Assembly: GCF_001816145.1 (NCBI RefSeq)
Contig: NZ_MDZB01000175.1
Location: 1-64,000 of the forward strand
Direction: 5' to 3'
Length of the DNA stretch: 64,000 nt
DNA from: Hymenobacter lapidarius
Lineage (GTDB): Bacteria > Bacteroidota > Bacteroidia > Cytophagales > Hymenobacteraceae
Shown: positions 46,121-54,997 of the stretch, piece after piece
How positions within the stretch are numbered: the stretch's first letter is position 1
Layout: every line of letters begins with the position of its first letter
Notes under the pieces: model-generated
Database searches by the model: none
Told to the model about the DNA's origin: nothing
What the model saw: the letters and a program-made list of their open reading frames with translations, nothing else
Made by a program: the position numbers and the translations under genes

Positions 46121-46482
46121 TGGATACGACCTTCTTTCTGCATGTGCTGGGCACGGCGGCGGTAGGCGTCTGCTTCGCCTCTATTTTGGTGGCCGATGGG
46201 ATGCTGCTCTCCCCGGTGCAAGCCTGGCTGCGGCGCCAGTGGCGCCACGCCCACGGCACCGAGCTGGACGAACAGGAGTGGTTCAAGCCGCTGTGGGGAT
46301 GCTTTGTGTGTGTTACAGGGCAAATAGCCACATGGAGCTACCTGATTTTGTATTGGCCCGAAGACTATAGGCAGTCGTGGTATTGGTGGGCGTGCTTCGC
46401 CGGGCTTTGGTTTGTCTACATATCCCTTTCAATAATCACGGCAATGGTGTTAAACAAAATCACGAAATGGGCAAGATTATAG
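46120..46482 (+). CDS. phage membrane protein of unknown function
   Basis: A 120-residue protein with four hydrophobic segments, FFLHVLGTAAVGVCFASILV, GCFVCVTGQIATWSYLILYW, WYWWACFAGLWFVYISL and SIITAMVLNKI. A membrane protein in the middle of a tail operon is unusual; it could act in host interaction. The first 170 bases are GC-rich like the flanking genes, but the rest is distinctly AT-rich, like the endonuclease gene that follows, suggesting that its 3' half arrived with that gene. Confidence 0.55.
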   Translation: MDTTFFLHVLGTAAVGVCFASILVADGMLLSPVQAWLRRQWRHAHGTELDEQEWFKPLWGCFVCVTGQIATWSYLILYWPEDYRQSWYWWACFAGLWFVYISLSIITAMVLNKITKWARL

Positions 46483-46526
46483 TAACATTGTGTTGCTGTA
46501 CAATGGCAATAGTCGTATCTTGTGGT

Positions 46527-47213
46527 ATGAAAAATAGCACGAGTCACGCCGAAAGAAGGGTTGTCGTTGACGGCAATGCCCAATGCTCAAAATGCCAAAA
46601 ACTCAAGCCTTTCGAGGCGTTTGGGTGTAATTCATCGTCCGCGATTAAAATAAAATCGCACTGCAAAGAATGCGAGGCGGCCAAGCGGGCGGCAAACAAT
46701 ACCCCGGAAATGCGTGAAGCAAGGGCTCATCGGTATTTAAATGGTGGCAAGGAGCAACGCATAGCCTTCGCCCTTGCAAATAAGGAGCGGATATACCTGC
46801 AACGCAAAGCATTGAGGGACTCTCGTACCCCCGAGCAAAGGGCTATAGTAGCAGAAAAGGCAGCAGCATATTCAAAAGGGCCACAGCGAAATAATTTTGC
46901 TGCTCGTCTTTTCTTTAATCTAAAGATAAGAATGGGCAGAGCCCTTAAGGCAGCTATTTCTGCCTCAGAAACCAGAGCCCTGTTAGGCTGCGATGCCAAG
47001 CAGCTCGAACAGTATATTAAATCGCTCCTAGGCCCTGGTATGACCGTTGAAAACTACGGACGGAGGACAGGCAAGCCGGGGTGGGAACTGGACCACATAG
47101 CCCCGTGCCGAGCCTTTGATTTCTCCATTGAAGCAGACCGTATGGCGTGCTTCCACTATACAAATGTTCAGCCCCTTTGGGGAAGTCAAAATAGCCGGAA
47201 GAACGCAATATGA
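46527..47213 (+). CDS. HNH endonuclease, likely homing type
   Basis: A 228-residue protein: a zinc-binding head (QCSKCQKLKPFEAFG...SHCKECEAAKR), helices, and a C-terminal HNH site WELDHIAPCRAFDFS...HYTNVQPLWGSQNSRKNA. It lies inside the tail operon and is lower in GC than the genes around it. The ATG at 46527 is preferred. An upstream ATG at 46467 would add a lipoprotein-like leader, which is implausible for a nuclease but would overlap the previous gene. It ends ATGA with the chaperone gene. Confidence 0.85.
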   Translation: MKNSTSHAERRVVVDGNAQCSKCQKLKPFEAFGCNSSSAIKIKSHCKECEAAKRAANNTPEMREARAHRYLNGGKEQRIAFALANKERIYLQRKALRDSRTPEQRAIVAEKAAAYSKGPQRNNFAARLFFNLKIRMGRALKAAISASETRALLGCDAKQLEQYIKSLLGPGMTVENYGRRTGKPGWELDHIAPCRAFDFSIEADRMACFHYTNVQPLWGSQNSRKNAI

Positions 47214-47719
47214 ATACGCCAATAATCCCGGAAATCATCACGCCCGAACCGGACGCCACCAGCTTCACGGCCAAAGGCGTCACCTACACCATGTTCGACG
47301 GCCTGCTGACGGGCCGCTCCCGCTTCTACGACCGGCTCAGCATTGAGTTCGGCCTGGATACCAAGCTGCCCGGCATCATCGACGGGCTGGACACGCTCAA
47401 GGCCAGCTTCAACAAGCTCGACTTCGTGAAGGCGGCCAGCACCGTGGAGCTGCTCCGACAGGGCATTAACATCATCGGCGCCAACCGGGTGCGGGAGGTG
47501 GAAATCGTGGGCATGTTCTTCAACGCCCCGGAAGAAGACCCCAGCAAGTACGACTTCGCCGCCATGCAGGCCAAATGCTACGGCGCGTGGGAGGGCGTCC
47601 ACTCGGGTTTTTTCTTGCTCGCAGCCATTCGCTGCATGAAAACTGGCTACGGCAGCTACGCCCACTCCTTGACGCCGGCAGGGCTGACGCCCGCCTCCTT
47701 ACCGCAGCCGAGCGAATAG
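47210..47719 (+). CDS. tail assembly chaperone, gpG-like
   Basis: A 169-residue acidic protein just before the tape measure, in the place of lambda gpG and its counterparts. The end of the frame (from about residue 132) overlaps a second frame in the -1 phase. The slippery run GGGTTTTTTC at 47605-47614 is in register. Ribosomes that do not slip make this product, ending PASLPQPSE; those that slip make the gpGT-like fusion. Chaperones of this kind coat the tape measure during tail assembly. Confidence 0.7.
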   Translation: MNTPIIPEIITPEPDATSFTAKGVTYTMFDGLLTGRSRFYDRLSIEFGLDTKLPGIIDGLDTLKASFNKLDFVKAASTVELLRQGINIIGANRVREVEIVGMFFNAPEEDPSKYDFAAMQAKCYGAWEGVHSGFFLLAAIRCMKTGYGSYAHSLTPAGLTPASLPQPSE

Positions 47720-47871
47720 AGCAGCTGAGCTCCTATTGGGCCGCGCTGCTGAGCTGGTTCAGCGAGGACGACCCCGCCCGCTACTTAGCCGCCCTGCAAC
47801 TCGATGCCCGCGACTTCTACCGCATGAAGCGCAACAAAGAAGAATCCATCCGCCGCCTGTCGGCTCACTAA
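47575..47871 (+). CDS. gpT-like extension of the tail chaperone, -1 frame
   Basis: The frame is open from before the slippery site and ends 11 bases before the tape measure. Usable sequence starts after the slip: LARSHSLHENWLRQLRPLLDAG, then WAALLSWFSEDDPARYLAALQL and RMKRNKEESIRRLSAH. It has no good start of its own, so I expect it only as a fusion with the upstream frame (about 220 residues in total), as in lambda gpGT. Confidence 0.65.
   Translation: MLRRVGGRPLGFFLARSHSLHENWLRQLRPLLDAGRADARLLTAAERIEQLSSYWAALLSWFSEDDPARYLAALQLDARDFYRMKRNKEESIRRLSAH
47605..47614 (+). other. programmed -1 frameshift site
   Basis: GGGTTTTTTC offers two overlapping X-XXY-YYZ heptamers in the chaperone frame, G-GGT-TTT and T-TTT-TTC. 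It sits between the two overlapping chaperone frames directly upstream of the tape measure, where many tailed phages place such a site. Confidence 0.7.
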
Positions 47872-47881
47872 CCGCCCCGCC

Positions 47882-50800
47882 ATGCCCACCGACTTAGGCC
47901 AGCTGTATTCCTTTGACCCGTCCGAGATTGTGGCGGGCCTGGCTAAAATAGGGCAAGCCGACGTGGCCCTGCGCGAGGGCCTGCGCCAGTCCGGGGCCGT
48001 GGCCACCAACTCCTTTGCCGAAGCCGCCAAAGCCGCCACGGCCTACTCCGACCAACTGGCCGGCACGACGGCCGAGTACCGCGCCGCCGCCGCCGCCACG
48101 GCCAGCGCCCGTGAAGCCGTGCGCCAACTCACGGCCGCCAACCGCGAGCTGGCCGCCGCCCAGAAAGCGAGCGGCAGCGCCGATGAGGTCAAGCGCTTGG
48201 GCCGGGAGATTGAGAAGAATACCGCCCGCATCCGCGAAGCCAAAGCGGCCATCCTGGAAAACCGCGCCGCCACCGAGCAGGAGCGCGCCGCCGTGCTGGC
48301 CGTGCGCGATGCCCGCCGGCTGCAAACCAACGCCACGAAGGAAGCCGCCGCCGCCGCCAAGGACCTGAATGTTCAGGTGAAGGCGGAAGCTGCCGCACGA
48401 AAGGAAGCGGCCACGGCTCGGCAGCAACCCGCTAACGATAGCGCGGGTTCGTCAGGCGGCTTCTTTGGCTCCTTGCTGGGCAAAGTAGGCCCGTTGGCCG
48501 CTGGCTTGGTAACGGTCAATGCCGTTGTAGATAAAATAAAGCAAGGAATAAGCAATTTTGCAGCCCTTTCAGGCTTGCAAGCCACGCTTGTGGGCGTAGC
48601 GGGTTCGGTGCGGGAAGGCGGCAGGGAGTTCGCTTACGTCAAAGCCCAGGCCGATGCACTAGGTGTGCCCTTGCTCACATTGGGCAAAGCCTACACGGGC
48701 ATATTTACGGCGGGCAAAGAAGCCAACTTTACCGCCGCCGAAACGCGGGATATTTTTGAGGCGGTTGCCGGTGAAGCGAAAGTGCTGCAAAAGTCGGACG
48801 CTGAACTAGAGCAAGCCCTCCGCGCAGTGCAGCAAATTATGTCGAAAGGCAAGCTCACAGCAGAGGAATTGCGAGGCCAGCTTGGGGATGTTTTACCCGA
48901 CGCCACGGCCAAAGCCGCGAAGGCCCTGGGGGTCACGACGGCCGAACTTGATAAGATGCTGCAAAAGGGCACCATCACGGCGCGAGATTTTTTGCCCAAG
49001 TTCGCGGCAGAAATCAAGCGCACCTATGGCGACGCCACAGCTAACGCAGCCACGCAGCTAGGCTCAAATATTTCCCGCATCAATACTTTCTTGCAAGAAA
49101 GCAGCGCGAAGTTGGGCGCATTTTTTGCCCCGGCCATTAAGTACGTGGCCGAATTTGTGAGCTCGGCAAAACTAGCCTCCGATGCCACGGCGCAAGAACA
49201 AGTAGAGCTTGAGGAATCGCTAGTTGCCATTACAAGCCTGAACGTGGGCAATGCCGAGCGCACCCGATTAATCAAAGAATTGCAGGCCGAGTACCCCGCT
49301 TTGCTGGGCAACATCAACGCTGAAAAGGTGGGTAACGATGAATTGTCTACCGCCATTGACAAGGTATCGGCCTCTTTGGTCAATCGCATAGTGCTCGAAA
49401 AACAGCAGGAAAAGATTGCCGACCAGGCCGCCAAAACAGCCGACGCCCTACGCAAACGGTTGGAGGCGGAAATTGAGATACGCAAGCAGTTGGGCAGGCT
49501 CTATGTTGAGCGGCAACGCAACGTTGAAAGCAGTAACGGCATACGGGCCATAAATGACAACGGCAGCATTGGGTTTGGCGCGGATATTCGCAAGGAGAAC
49601 CAGGGCTTGCCGCTTGCGGTTGCGGCTCAAAACACCTTGGACCAAATTGCCGGCCGCAAGGTGGCTATATCAACGGTTTCCCCGGCTGTCAGGGAGTTGT
49701 TCCAGGCGACAGAAGCCTACCGCAAGGCGCAAATTGCGCTAAACACAGAAGAGGATAAAAGCAACGAGCTAACCCGCCAAAAGGCGGCTTTTATGCAGGC
49801 GTTGGGCATTTCTACGGCTGCTTCCACCGGCGCCCTAACGGGTAACACGGCAGCCCTCACGAAGTCGATTGACGCCCTGCAAGCCCACCGGGCCGAAGTG
49901 CAAAAGCAGTTGGAAAGCCTGACTACGAATGACTATGACGATACGGGCTACCGCAAACGGTTGGCCGGGTATCAAGCTGACCTAGAAAAAACCGATAAGC
50001 TAATTGCCGAACTTCAAGGCAAGCAGGATAAGAGCGCGGACAAACGCGAGAACAAACAGGCCCAACTGCTAGAAGCCTACCTGCGCGAACAGCAGACCTA
50101 CAAGGAGCTTGCCCTAAAAGCCGCCGAACAACAAGAAGATGACGCAAAAAAGGCATCTGAACGGCAGTTTCAACTAGACCTGACCAACATTTACGAATCC
50201 AGCCGGAAGCTCAAGGCCTCAAAGAAAGCGGCTGGGCAAGGTAATGCATTTGATGCCGTACAACTAGAGCAAGAGAACACGCTTATTCAGGGAGCATACG
50301 ATGCCCATTACGAACGCCTGTTGGCTATTCAGCGCACAAAGCAGGACCAACTATTAGACCTCCAAAAAGAGGGAGACCAAAAGCAGTTGGACGCGCTGGC
50401 CTTGGCTTTTGAAAAGGAGAAGGATAAATACGCCAGCCAGCCCGCGCAACTCAAGGCCGCTATTGAAAGGTACGGGCGGGAGAGGGCCAAATTGCTGCTA
50501 GACCAAGAGCAAAAGCGGTTGGACGAAGAACAGAAGCTAGCTTCATCGGTAGCTGAATCAGCCGCGCTCGACTTTACCGACCCCGTAAAAGCGGAAGAAG
50601 TACGACAACAAGGCTTGTTTGCTGTAAAGCTGAAGTATGCACTAAAGGAAATCGACCTCAAGCGGCGCGTGCTGGACTCGGACCCGAGCACGGCCAATAA
50701 AGACGCCCTGCAAGTAGCCCAAAACACATACGATGGCTTGCTAGCCATGCAGAAGAAGTCAGAAGGCAAGTTCGACCTATATCGGCTTATTCTCGGCAAA

Positions 50801-51736
50801 GCCGATAGCCCAGAGCTACGGGAGGCATTAGATGAAGTAACAGCGTCCGTAGTCGGCTCAATTAGCCAAATCCTACAAGCCCAGCAGCAAGCCGCCGCCC
50901 AAAAGGCAGCCGACGCCACCACTGCCATTGGCGAACTGCAAAACCAGCTTAATCAAGAATTGCAGTACCGTGAAGAAGGTAGTGCCGCAAATGTTGCCGC
51001 TACGCGGGCCGCTATTGCAGAGCAGCGCCAAATACGAAAAGAGGCACTGATTGAGCAACGCCAAGCAGCTAAGGCCCAAGTGCTGCTTGACACCATCACG
51101 CAGGCGGGCAACCTAATCACAGCCGTTTCCAACGTTTTTGCGGGTACGTCTAAACTCGATGCTATTCTGCCCGGCGCGGGTATTGCGGCAGGCATTGCCT
51201 TGAGCGCCGTGTTGGTAGGGGCCTTTACCGCTTCAAAGATTACAGCCTTCCAAGCCGCCGGCCAAATCGGCGGCGGCAGCTTTTACACCGGCGGCTTTAC
51301 GGAAAAGGGCGGCAAATACGAAGAGGCCGGCGTGGTGCACAAGGGGGAATTTGTAGCCAACCAGGAATTGACAAAGGACTATTACTCCCTCTTCAAGGCC
51401 CTGCACGAAGGCAAACCAGGGGAAATTGATTGGTCCGCGCCCTCCATGCGCGAGTTGTTACCGCCGCCGTTGTTGCCACGTCAACCGATAGCCTTACCCG
51501 ATTACGCCTTGCCCGCCCGCCTACGCGCACAACAGCAGGAATACAATCAGCGCCAGCAGGCCCAAGCCCAACAGCCGGTTAACGCGGCTTTTGCTCAGAT
51601 GAATACCCGCCTGGCCGCCATTGAAGCCAGCAACCAGCGCATGGCCGACACGCCCACCGTGGCCGCGCTCGGACCCGATAGGGTGCTGCTCACCTACGCC
51701 GACGGCACGACCAAGATTGTGAACTACAGCGGGTAA
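47882..51736 (+). CDS. tail tape measure protein
   Basis: A 1284-residue protein, by far the longest phage gene here. The N-terminal quarter is Ala-rich coiled coil (ELAAAQKASGSADEVKRLGRE). A tape-measure domain follows with VREGGREFAYVKAQADALGVPLLTLGKAYTGIF, IMSKGKLTAEELRGQLGDVLPDATAKAAKALG and NISRINTFLQESSAKLGAFFAPAI. A further coiled-coil region and a hydrophobic patch near 1080-1120 (DAILPGAGIAAGIALSAVLVGAF) come before the end. Its length should set the tail length, so the virion would have a long tail. It is preceded by the chaperone pair. Confidence 0.93.
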   Translation: MPTDLGQLYSFDPSEIVAGLAKIGQADVALREGLRQSGAVATNSFAEAAKAATAYSDQLAGTTAEYRAAAAATASAREAVRQLTAANRELAAAQKASGSADEVKRLGREIEKNTARIREAKAAILENRAATEQERAAVLAVRDARRLQTNATKEAAAAAKDLNVQVKAEAAARKEAATARQQPANDSAGSSGGFFGSLLGKVGPLAAGLVTVNAVVDKIKQGISNFAALSGLQATLVGVAGSVREGGREFAYVKAQADALGVPLLTLGKAYTGIFTAGKEANFTAAETRDIFEAVAGEAKVLQKSDAELEQALRAVQQIMSKGKLTAEELRGQLGDVLPDATAKAAKALGVTTAELDKMLQKGTITARDFLPKFAAEIKRTYGDATANAATQLGSNISRINTFLQESSAKLGAFFAPAIKYVAEFVSSAKLASDATAQEQVELEESLVAITSLNVGNAERTRLIKELQAEYPALLGNINAEKVGNDELSTAIDKVSASLVNRIVLEKQQEKIADQAAKTADALRKRLEAEIEIRKQLGRLYVERQRNVESSNGIRAINDNGSIGFGADIRKENQGLPLAVAAQNTLDQIAGRKVAISTVSPAVRELFQATEAYRKAQIALNTEEDKSNELTRQKAAFMQALGISTAASTGALTGNTAALTKSIDALQAHRAEVQKQLESLTTNDYDDTGYRKRLAGYQADLEKTDKLIAELQGKQDKSADKRENKQAQLLEAYLREQQTYKELALKAAEQQEDDAKKASERQFQLDLTNIYESSRKLKASKKAAGQGNAFDAVQLEQENTLIQGAYDAHYERLLAIQRTKQDQLLDLQKEGDQKQLDALALAFEKEKDKYASQPAQLKAAIERYGRERAKLLLDQEQKRLDEEQKLASSVAESAALDFTDPVKAEEVRQQGLFAVKLKYALKEIDLKRRVLDSDPSTANKDALQVAQNTYDGLLAMQKKSEGKFDLYRLILGKADSPELREALDEVTASVVGSISQILQAQQQAAAQKAADATTAIGELQNQLNQELQYREEGSAANVAATRAAIAEQRQIRKEALIEQRQAAKAQVLLDTITQAGNLITAVSNVFAGTSKLDAILPGAGIAAGIALSAVLVGAFTASKITAFQAAGQIGGGSFYTGGFTEKGGKYEEAGVVHKGEFVANQELTKDYYSLFKALHEGKPGEIDWSAPSMRELLPPPLLPRQPIALPDYALPARLRAQQQEYNQRQQAQAQQPVNAAFAQMNTRLAAIEASNQRMADTPTVAALGPDRVLLTYADGTTKIVNYSG

Positions 51737-51759
51737 CAATTCCGTCCTTCAAGCCTTAC

Positions 51760-52152
51760 CTATGTAAGAATTAATGCAGAGCTTGGTACTAGTTGCTGAA
51801 CATTCCGCCGCCGCTGGCGAATGAAGGCCACCAACTCCGATTCGCTGCACACCGCTCCTGTGGCTTCAAATGCCTTGCGGGCCTTGCGCGGGTGCAAGTG
51901 GTAGTAAAGCGTCTCAACTAAAAACCGGCTGATTCCCTGCTTTGTGCTGGCTTGTTCGGCCGTAGCCGAACCGCCCCACACGGTAGCACCCCGCAGTGCT
52001 TTGTAGCTGTTCAGGCGCAATGCGCCTGCCTCCCCCTCTTCTACCATCATCTGCCAGCCGGACGCGGCCCACCACGCCCATTCTTCGGGGTATTTGCGCC
52101 GGGTGACGCGGCGGGAACGGGTGCGTCCCGCAAAGGGAGTGCGGCGGGACAT
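51760..52152 (-). CDS. hypothetical protein in the integrase cassette
   Basis: A 130-residue basic protein (MSRRTPFAGRTRSRRVTRRKYPEE...SRFLVETLYYHLHPRKARKAFEATG). No family is recognised. It follows the regulator-like gene by four bases on the same strand, so the two form an operon. It marks the left edge of the cassette, 24 bases from the tape-measure stop on the other strand. Confidence 0.55.
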   Translation of the reverse strand: MSRRTPFAGRTRSRRVTRRKYPEEWAWWAASGWQMMVEEGEAGALRLNSYKALRGATVWGGSATAEQASTKQGISRFLVETLYYHLHPRKARKAFEATGAVCSESELVAFIRQRRRNVQQLVPSSALILT

Positions 52153-52156
52153 TTAG

Positions 52157-52402
52157 TTAGTCGTTTAAATCTTCCCCCAAAATCAAATTAATCTTTCTAC
52201 GACGCGCTTCTACTAGTTGCGCTTCAGTATCATTAATAGACATGCTGAGGCGCAATGCTTCTTCATGCATAAGGGAGCGTGCCAAAGCAGAAATACTGAG
52301 GCCGCGGGCGCGCCCTACCCGCGAAAACAGTACCCGTTCCTCATCAGTCATTTTAACATTGATTTGCGGGCTTCGCGGCTTATTGCTCTTTTTGGGTTCC
52401 AT
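52157..52402 (-). CDS. ribbon-helix-helix-like regulator or mobilisation-type protein
   Basis: An 81-residue protein: SPQINVKMTDEERVLFSRVGRARGLSISALARSLMHEEALRL fits the beta strand-helix-helix pattern of RHH DNA-binding proteins and MobC-like accessory proteins. It ends with a charged helix. It sits next to a divergent promoter region with two GTCTAGAC sites, which it may bind; that link is inferred. Confidence 0.6.
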   Translation of the reverse strand: MEPKKSNKPRSPQINVKMTDEERVLFSRVGRARGLSISALARSLMHEEALRLSMSINDTEAQLVEARRRKINLILGEDLND

Positions 52403-52407
52403 GGGTG

Positions 52408-52492
52408 CAAATATATGTCTAGACTTCGCAAATAAAAAATAATGTTTATTTTCATTATGTCATTGCAATGTCTAGACTTTTGCGTACATTTG
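52408..52492. promoter_or_regulatory. divergent promoters with twin operators
   Basis: The direct repeat ATGTCTAGACTT occurs at 52415-52426 and 52468-52479; each contains the palindrome GTCTAGAC. Exact -7 elements lie beside them: TATATTTG for the minus strand (52408-52415) and TACATTTG for the plus strand (52485-52492). Each operator lies immediately upstream of its -7 element, so one regulator could control both directions. An additional inverted repeat ATAATG...CATTAT (52438-52457) lies between them. Confidence 0.65.
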
Positions 52493-52532
52493 TTATGTCC
52501 AAACGGGACGCCTCACCAAAGTAGAACGCAAA

Positions 52533-52560
52533 AAGGCCAGGCGCTTCAACGCCTGGCCTT
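52533..52560 (+). other. leader hairpin
   Basis: AAGGCCAGGCG pairs with CGCCTGGCCTT across CTTCAA in the leader downstream of the plus-strand promoter. There is no T tract, so it may act in mRNA stability or attenuation rather than termination. Confidence 0.5.
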
Positions 52561-52631
52561 CACGCAACGGCCGCTTCAACAGCCGCTACAGGGTGGGGAC
52601 TACGCAACCCCCAATCCAACCACAAAATTAC

Positions 52632-53102
52632 ATGAAAAATGTAATGCCAGGTCAAGCTGCTTCAACAGCCTCCCCCCAAACCACCACCAAGCAAGCCCAG
52701 GTAACCGGCTTGCAGGCCCTCATCCTCGAATTGGTTTTAGGTTCGGCCTACGCCACCCAAGCCGAGATTGACCGCACTATTGCCAGCGTAGCCAAGTGCC
52801 AGAATACTAGTACGCTGGCCAAATGGTACCGCAATTCGGTAATCGAGCTTGCGGAACGCGAAGAACGGGCGCCCGCAACCTATGCCACGGGCGAACAAAA
52901 GCAGGAAATTATCTGCTTGCTGAACCACGCCGTTGTTACCCGCCGCCACAAAACGCGGGTATTGCTGGGTATCAACCGGCTGACGAAAGATGCCGCCGCC
53001 CTTGAAATCACCCGCCTCACTGCCTACATAGCCGCTCCCTTTGGGGGCGGCGAAATGGCCAGCACGGCGGTGGAGTTAGTTGGTCTATCTCACGCTTGCT
53101 AG
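52632..53102 (+). CDS. hypothetical protein of the integrase cassette
   Basis: A 156-residue protein. After a Gln/Thr-rich start (QAASTASPQTTTKQAQV) the body is helical (LQALILELVLGSAYATQAEIDRTI, VVTRRHKTRVLLGINRLTKDA). No family is recognised. The ATG at 52632 is used; the frame is open 13 codons further. It begins the plus-strand unit running into the integrase. Confidence 0.5.
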   Translation: MKNVMPGQAASTASPQTTTKQAQVTGLQALILELVLGSAYATQAEIDRTIASVAKCQNTSTLAKWYRNSVIELAEREERAPATYATGEQKQEIICLLNHAVVTRRHKTRVLLGINRLTKDAAALEITRLTAYIAAPFGGGEMASTAVELVGLSHAC

Positions 53103-53114
53103 TCGCGCCCCGCC

Positions 53115-53672
53115 ATGTACGACTATCAGCAGAACTTTAGCCAGGAATCGGCTACCCGCCAAACAACGATTTACAACAAGCTGGTGGCCCAATGGGCTGC
53201 CTTGCTGTTGGCTTCCGATGAAGGCGTATTTGAAGTAACAATTCGCAGCCAGAGCGGCCCCGTTACGATTGCGGTGTGCTTGAACGACGGCACCGAAATC
53301 GCGCAGCTATTGGCCGAGAATTTTGGCAAACGCATTGCCCGGCTGGAGCACAACCTGAACACCACGTTGGGCGAAATCGGGTTGGAAGTCCGCGCCGATT
53401 TGCAAGCCGCCCAACGGCAAGAAGTCCAACGCGACGCTGAAAGTGCCCAGCGCCGGGCCGAATGGGACGCCTACACCCGAACCCTTGCCGAACAGCAGGG
53501 CAAGGCCCTGGCTGCATTGGCCCGCGAACAAGCCAGCCAAAGAGGCACCGCGCGCCGCGCCCGTGTCGCTCCTGCCGCAATGAGCAAGGCCGCCAAGCAA
53601 GCCGCCGCTGGGCCGATGAACGCCGCCGTTGAAGTGCCCACCGCAAAAGTTGGAGAGGGGCCACAATCATGA
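53115..53672 (+). CDS. hypothetical protein with coiled coil, upstream of the integrase
   Basis: A 185-residue protein: an N-terminal region of mixed structure (LVAQWAALLLASDEGVFEVTI), a charged coiled coil (LEVRADLQAAQRQEVQRDAES) and a basic Ala-rich tail. It overlaps the integrase gene by four bases (ATGA), suggesting that the two are made together. Function unknown. Confidence 0.55.
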   Translation: MYDYQQNFSQESATRQTTIYNKLVAQWAALLLASDEGVFEVTIRSQSGPVTIAVCLNDGTEIAQLLAENFGKRIARLEHNLNTTLGEIGLEVRADLQAAQRQEVQRDAESAQRRAEWDAYTRTLAEQQGKALAALAREQASQRGTARRARVAPAAMSKAAKQAAAGPMNAAVEVPTAKVGEGPQS

Positions 53673-54997
53673 GAACGCGGGTAAATATTCTGTTCTGGTT
53701 TCGCAAGCAGGTGCGCCGCCACGCGGGGGAACGGGAGGCCAGCACCCCCGGTAGCATTTATTGTCGCTTGAGCGTCATGGGAAGGGACCGAATCGAGGTT
53801 GCTACCGGTATCGAAACGACCTATGGCGATTGGGACGGAGCGGCCAGCCGCGTGTTGGGACGCACGCCAGCCGCCCGCACGGCCAACGAATCACTAGTGA
53901 AAATGCGTGACCGACTCACGGACATCGTTGCCGACCTTGACCGGCAAAACAAGCCCATCACCGCCAAGCGGGTGCAGCGCGTGTACTTGACCAACGGGGC
54001 CATGCTCAACATGATAGAACTGTTTCAACAGTTTTTAGCTGAGCAGCAAGGCCTTGTGGGCGTTGAAATTAGCCCTGCTACGGCCACGGCCCACAAGGTG
54101 CGGTTTGGCAATATCTGCGCCTTTTTGCAGGCCCACAAACTCACCGAGCTACGGCCCGAAGAGTTCACCATCAACATGGCCGATAAGCTGCTGTACTGGC
54201 TCATGAAAGCGAAGGGCCACAAGCGGAACACGGCGCTCAAGAACCTGCAAAACGTCAGCCAAGTCCTGACTTGGGGCGTGCGGCGGGAACATTTGGACAA
54301 GAACCCAATGGTGCTGTATCAATACAAACTGACTGCGCCGGGAGAAATCAAGTATTTGACCGTGGGCGAAATCGGCATTCTGCGCGCCACTTGCTTGCCA
54401 GACTACTTGGCACGGGTACGGGACTGCTTTCTATTCCAGTGCTGGACAGGCTTGGCGTATGCCGACCTCTATGCGCTGAATGTGGCACGGGACGCGGAAT
54501 ACCAAACCGACGCGCAAGGCAATTTGCGGCGGTTGCTACGGGTGCGCCGCCAGAAATCCACCATGCACCACGGCTACGAATGCGTCATCCCCTTGTTGCC
54601 AGAAGCGGAGCGGCTGCTAAGCCAGTACAAGGGCGAGCTACCGGTTCCGGCAAACGCCGTCTACAACCGCTATTTAAAAGAAATTGGCGCCGTGTGTGGC
54701 TTTTCAGCCGACAAGATGACAACCCATGTTGGGCGTAAAACGGCGGGCGTCATGATGCTGAATCTAGGCATTCGCATGGAAGTCGTGAGCAAGTTTTTGG
54801 GGCACTCTTCCGTGAAAATGACGGAAAAGGTGTACGCCAAAATCCTTGATACGACATTGGTAAATGAGTTTGACCGCGTGTTTAGCGTTACGCCATTGCC
54901 CACCCAGCCAGCCGCAATTGAAGTATTCAGCCCCGCGCCCCGCAAGCTGATGCCCGGGCCCGGTACACAGTCGTTTGAAATGATAGCCGCGTGGTAA
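53669..54997 (+). CDS. tyrosine recombinase (phage integrase), IntDOT-like active site
   Basis: A 442-residue integrase with an N-terminal arm-binding region, a SAM-like core-binding domain (from about residue 115) and a catalytic domain. His353 and Arg356 are in HVGRKTAG, His379 is in LGHSS, and the nucleophile Tyr389 is in EKVYAKI; Lys296 in RRQKS may be the beta-hairpin Lys. The first catalytic Arg is absent: the motif reads CWTGLAYADL with Ala263, as in the Bacteroides IntDOT group, which also lacks it. The gene lies about 20 kb inside the prophage, not at its end. Confidence 0.92.
   Translation: MRTRVNILFWFRKQVRRHAGEREASTPGSIYCRLSVMGRDRIEVATGIETTYGDWDGAASRVLGRTPAARTANESLVKMRDRLTDIVADLDRQNKPITAKRVQRVYLTNGAMLNMIELFQQFLAEQQGLVGVEISPATATAHKVRFGNICAFLQAHKLTELRPEEFTINMADKLLYWLMKAKGHKRNTALKNLQNVSQVLTWGVRREHLDKNPMVLYQYKLTAPGEIKYLTVGEIGILRATCLPDYLARVRDCFLFQCWTGLAYADLYALNVARDAEYQTDAQGNLRRLLRVRRQKSTMHHGYECVIPLLPEAERLLSQYKGELPVPANAVYNRYLKEIGAVCGFSADKMTTHVGRKTAGVMMLNLGIRMEVVSKFLGHSSVKMTEKVYAKILDTTLVNEFDRVFSVTPLPTQPAAIEVFSPAPRKLMPGPGTQSFEMIAAW

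Noticed and set aside
47210..47871. Chaperone overlap as another assembly deletion
   Set aside because: An in-phase double slippery heptamer lies exactly in the overlap and the location matches known programmed frameshifts.
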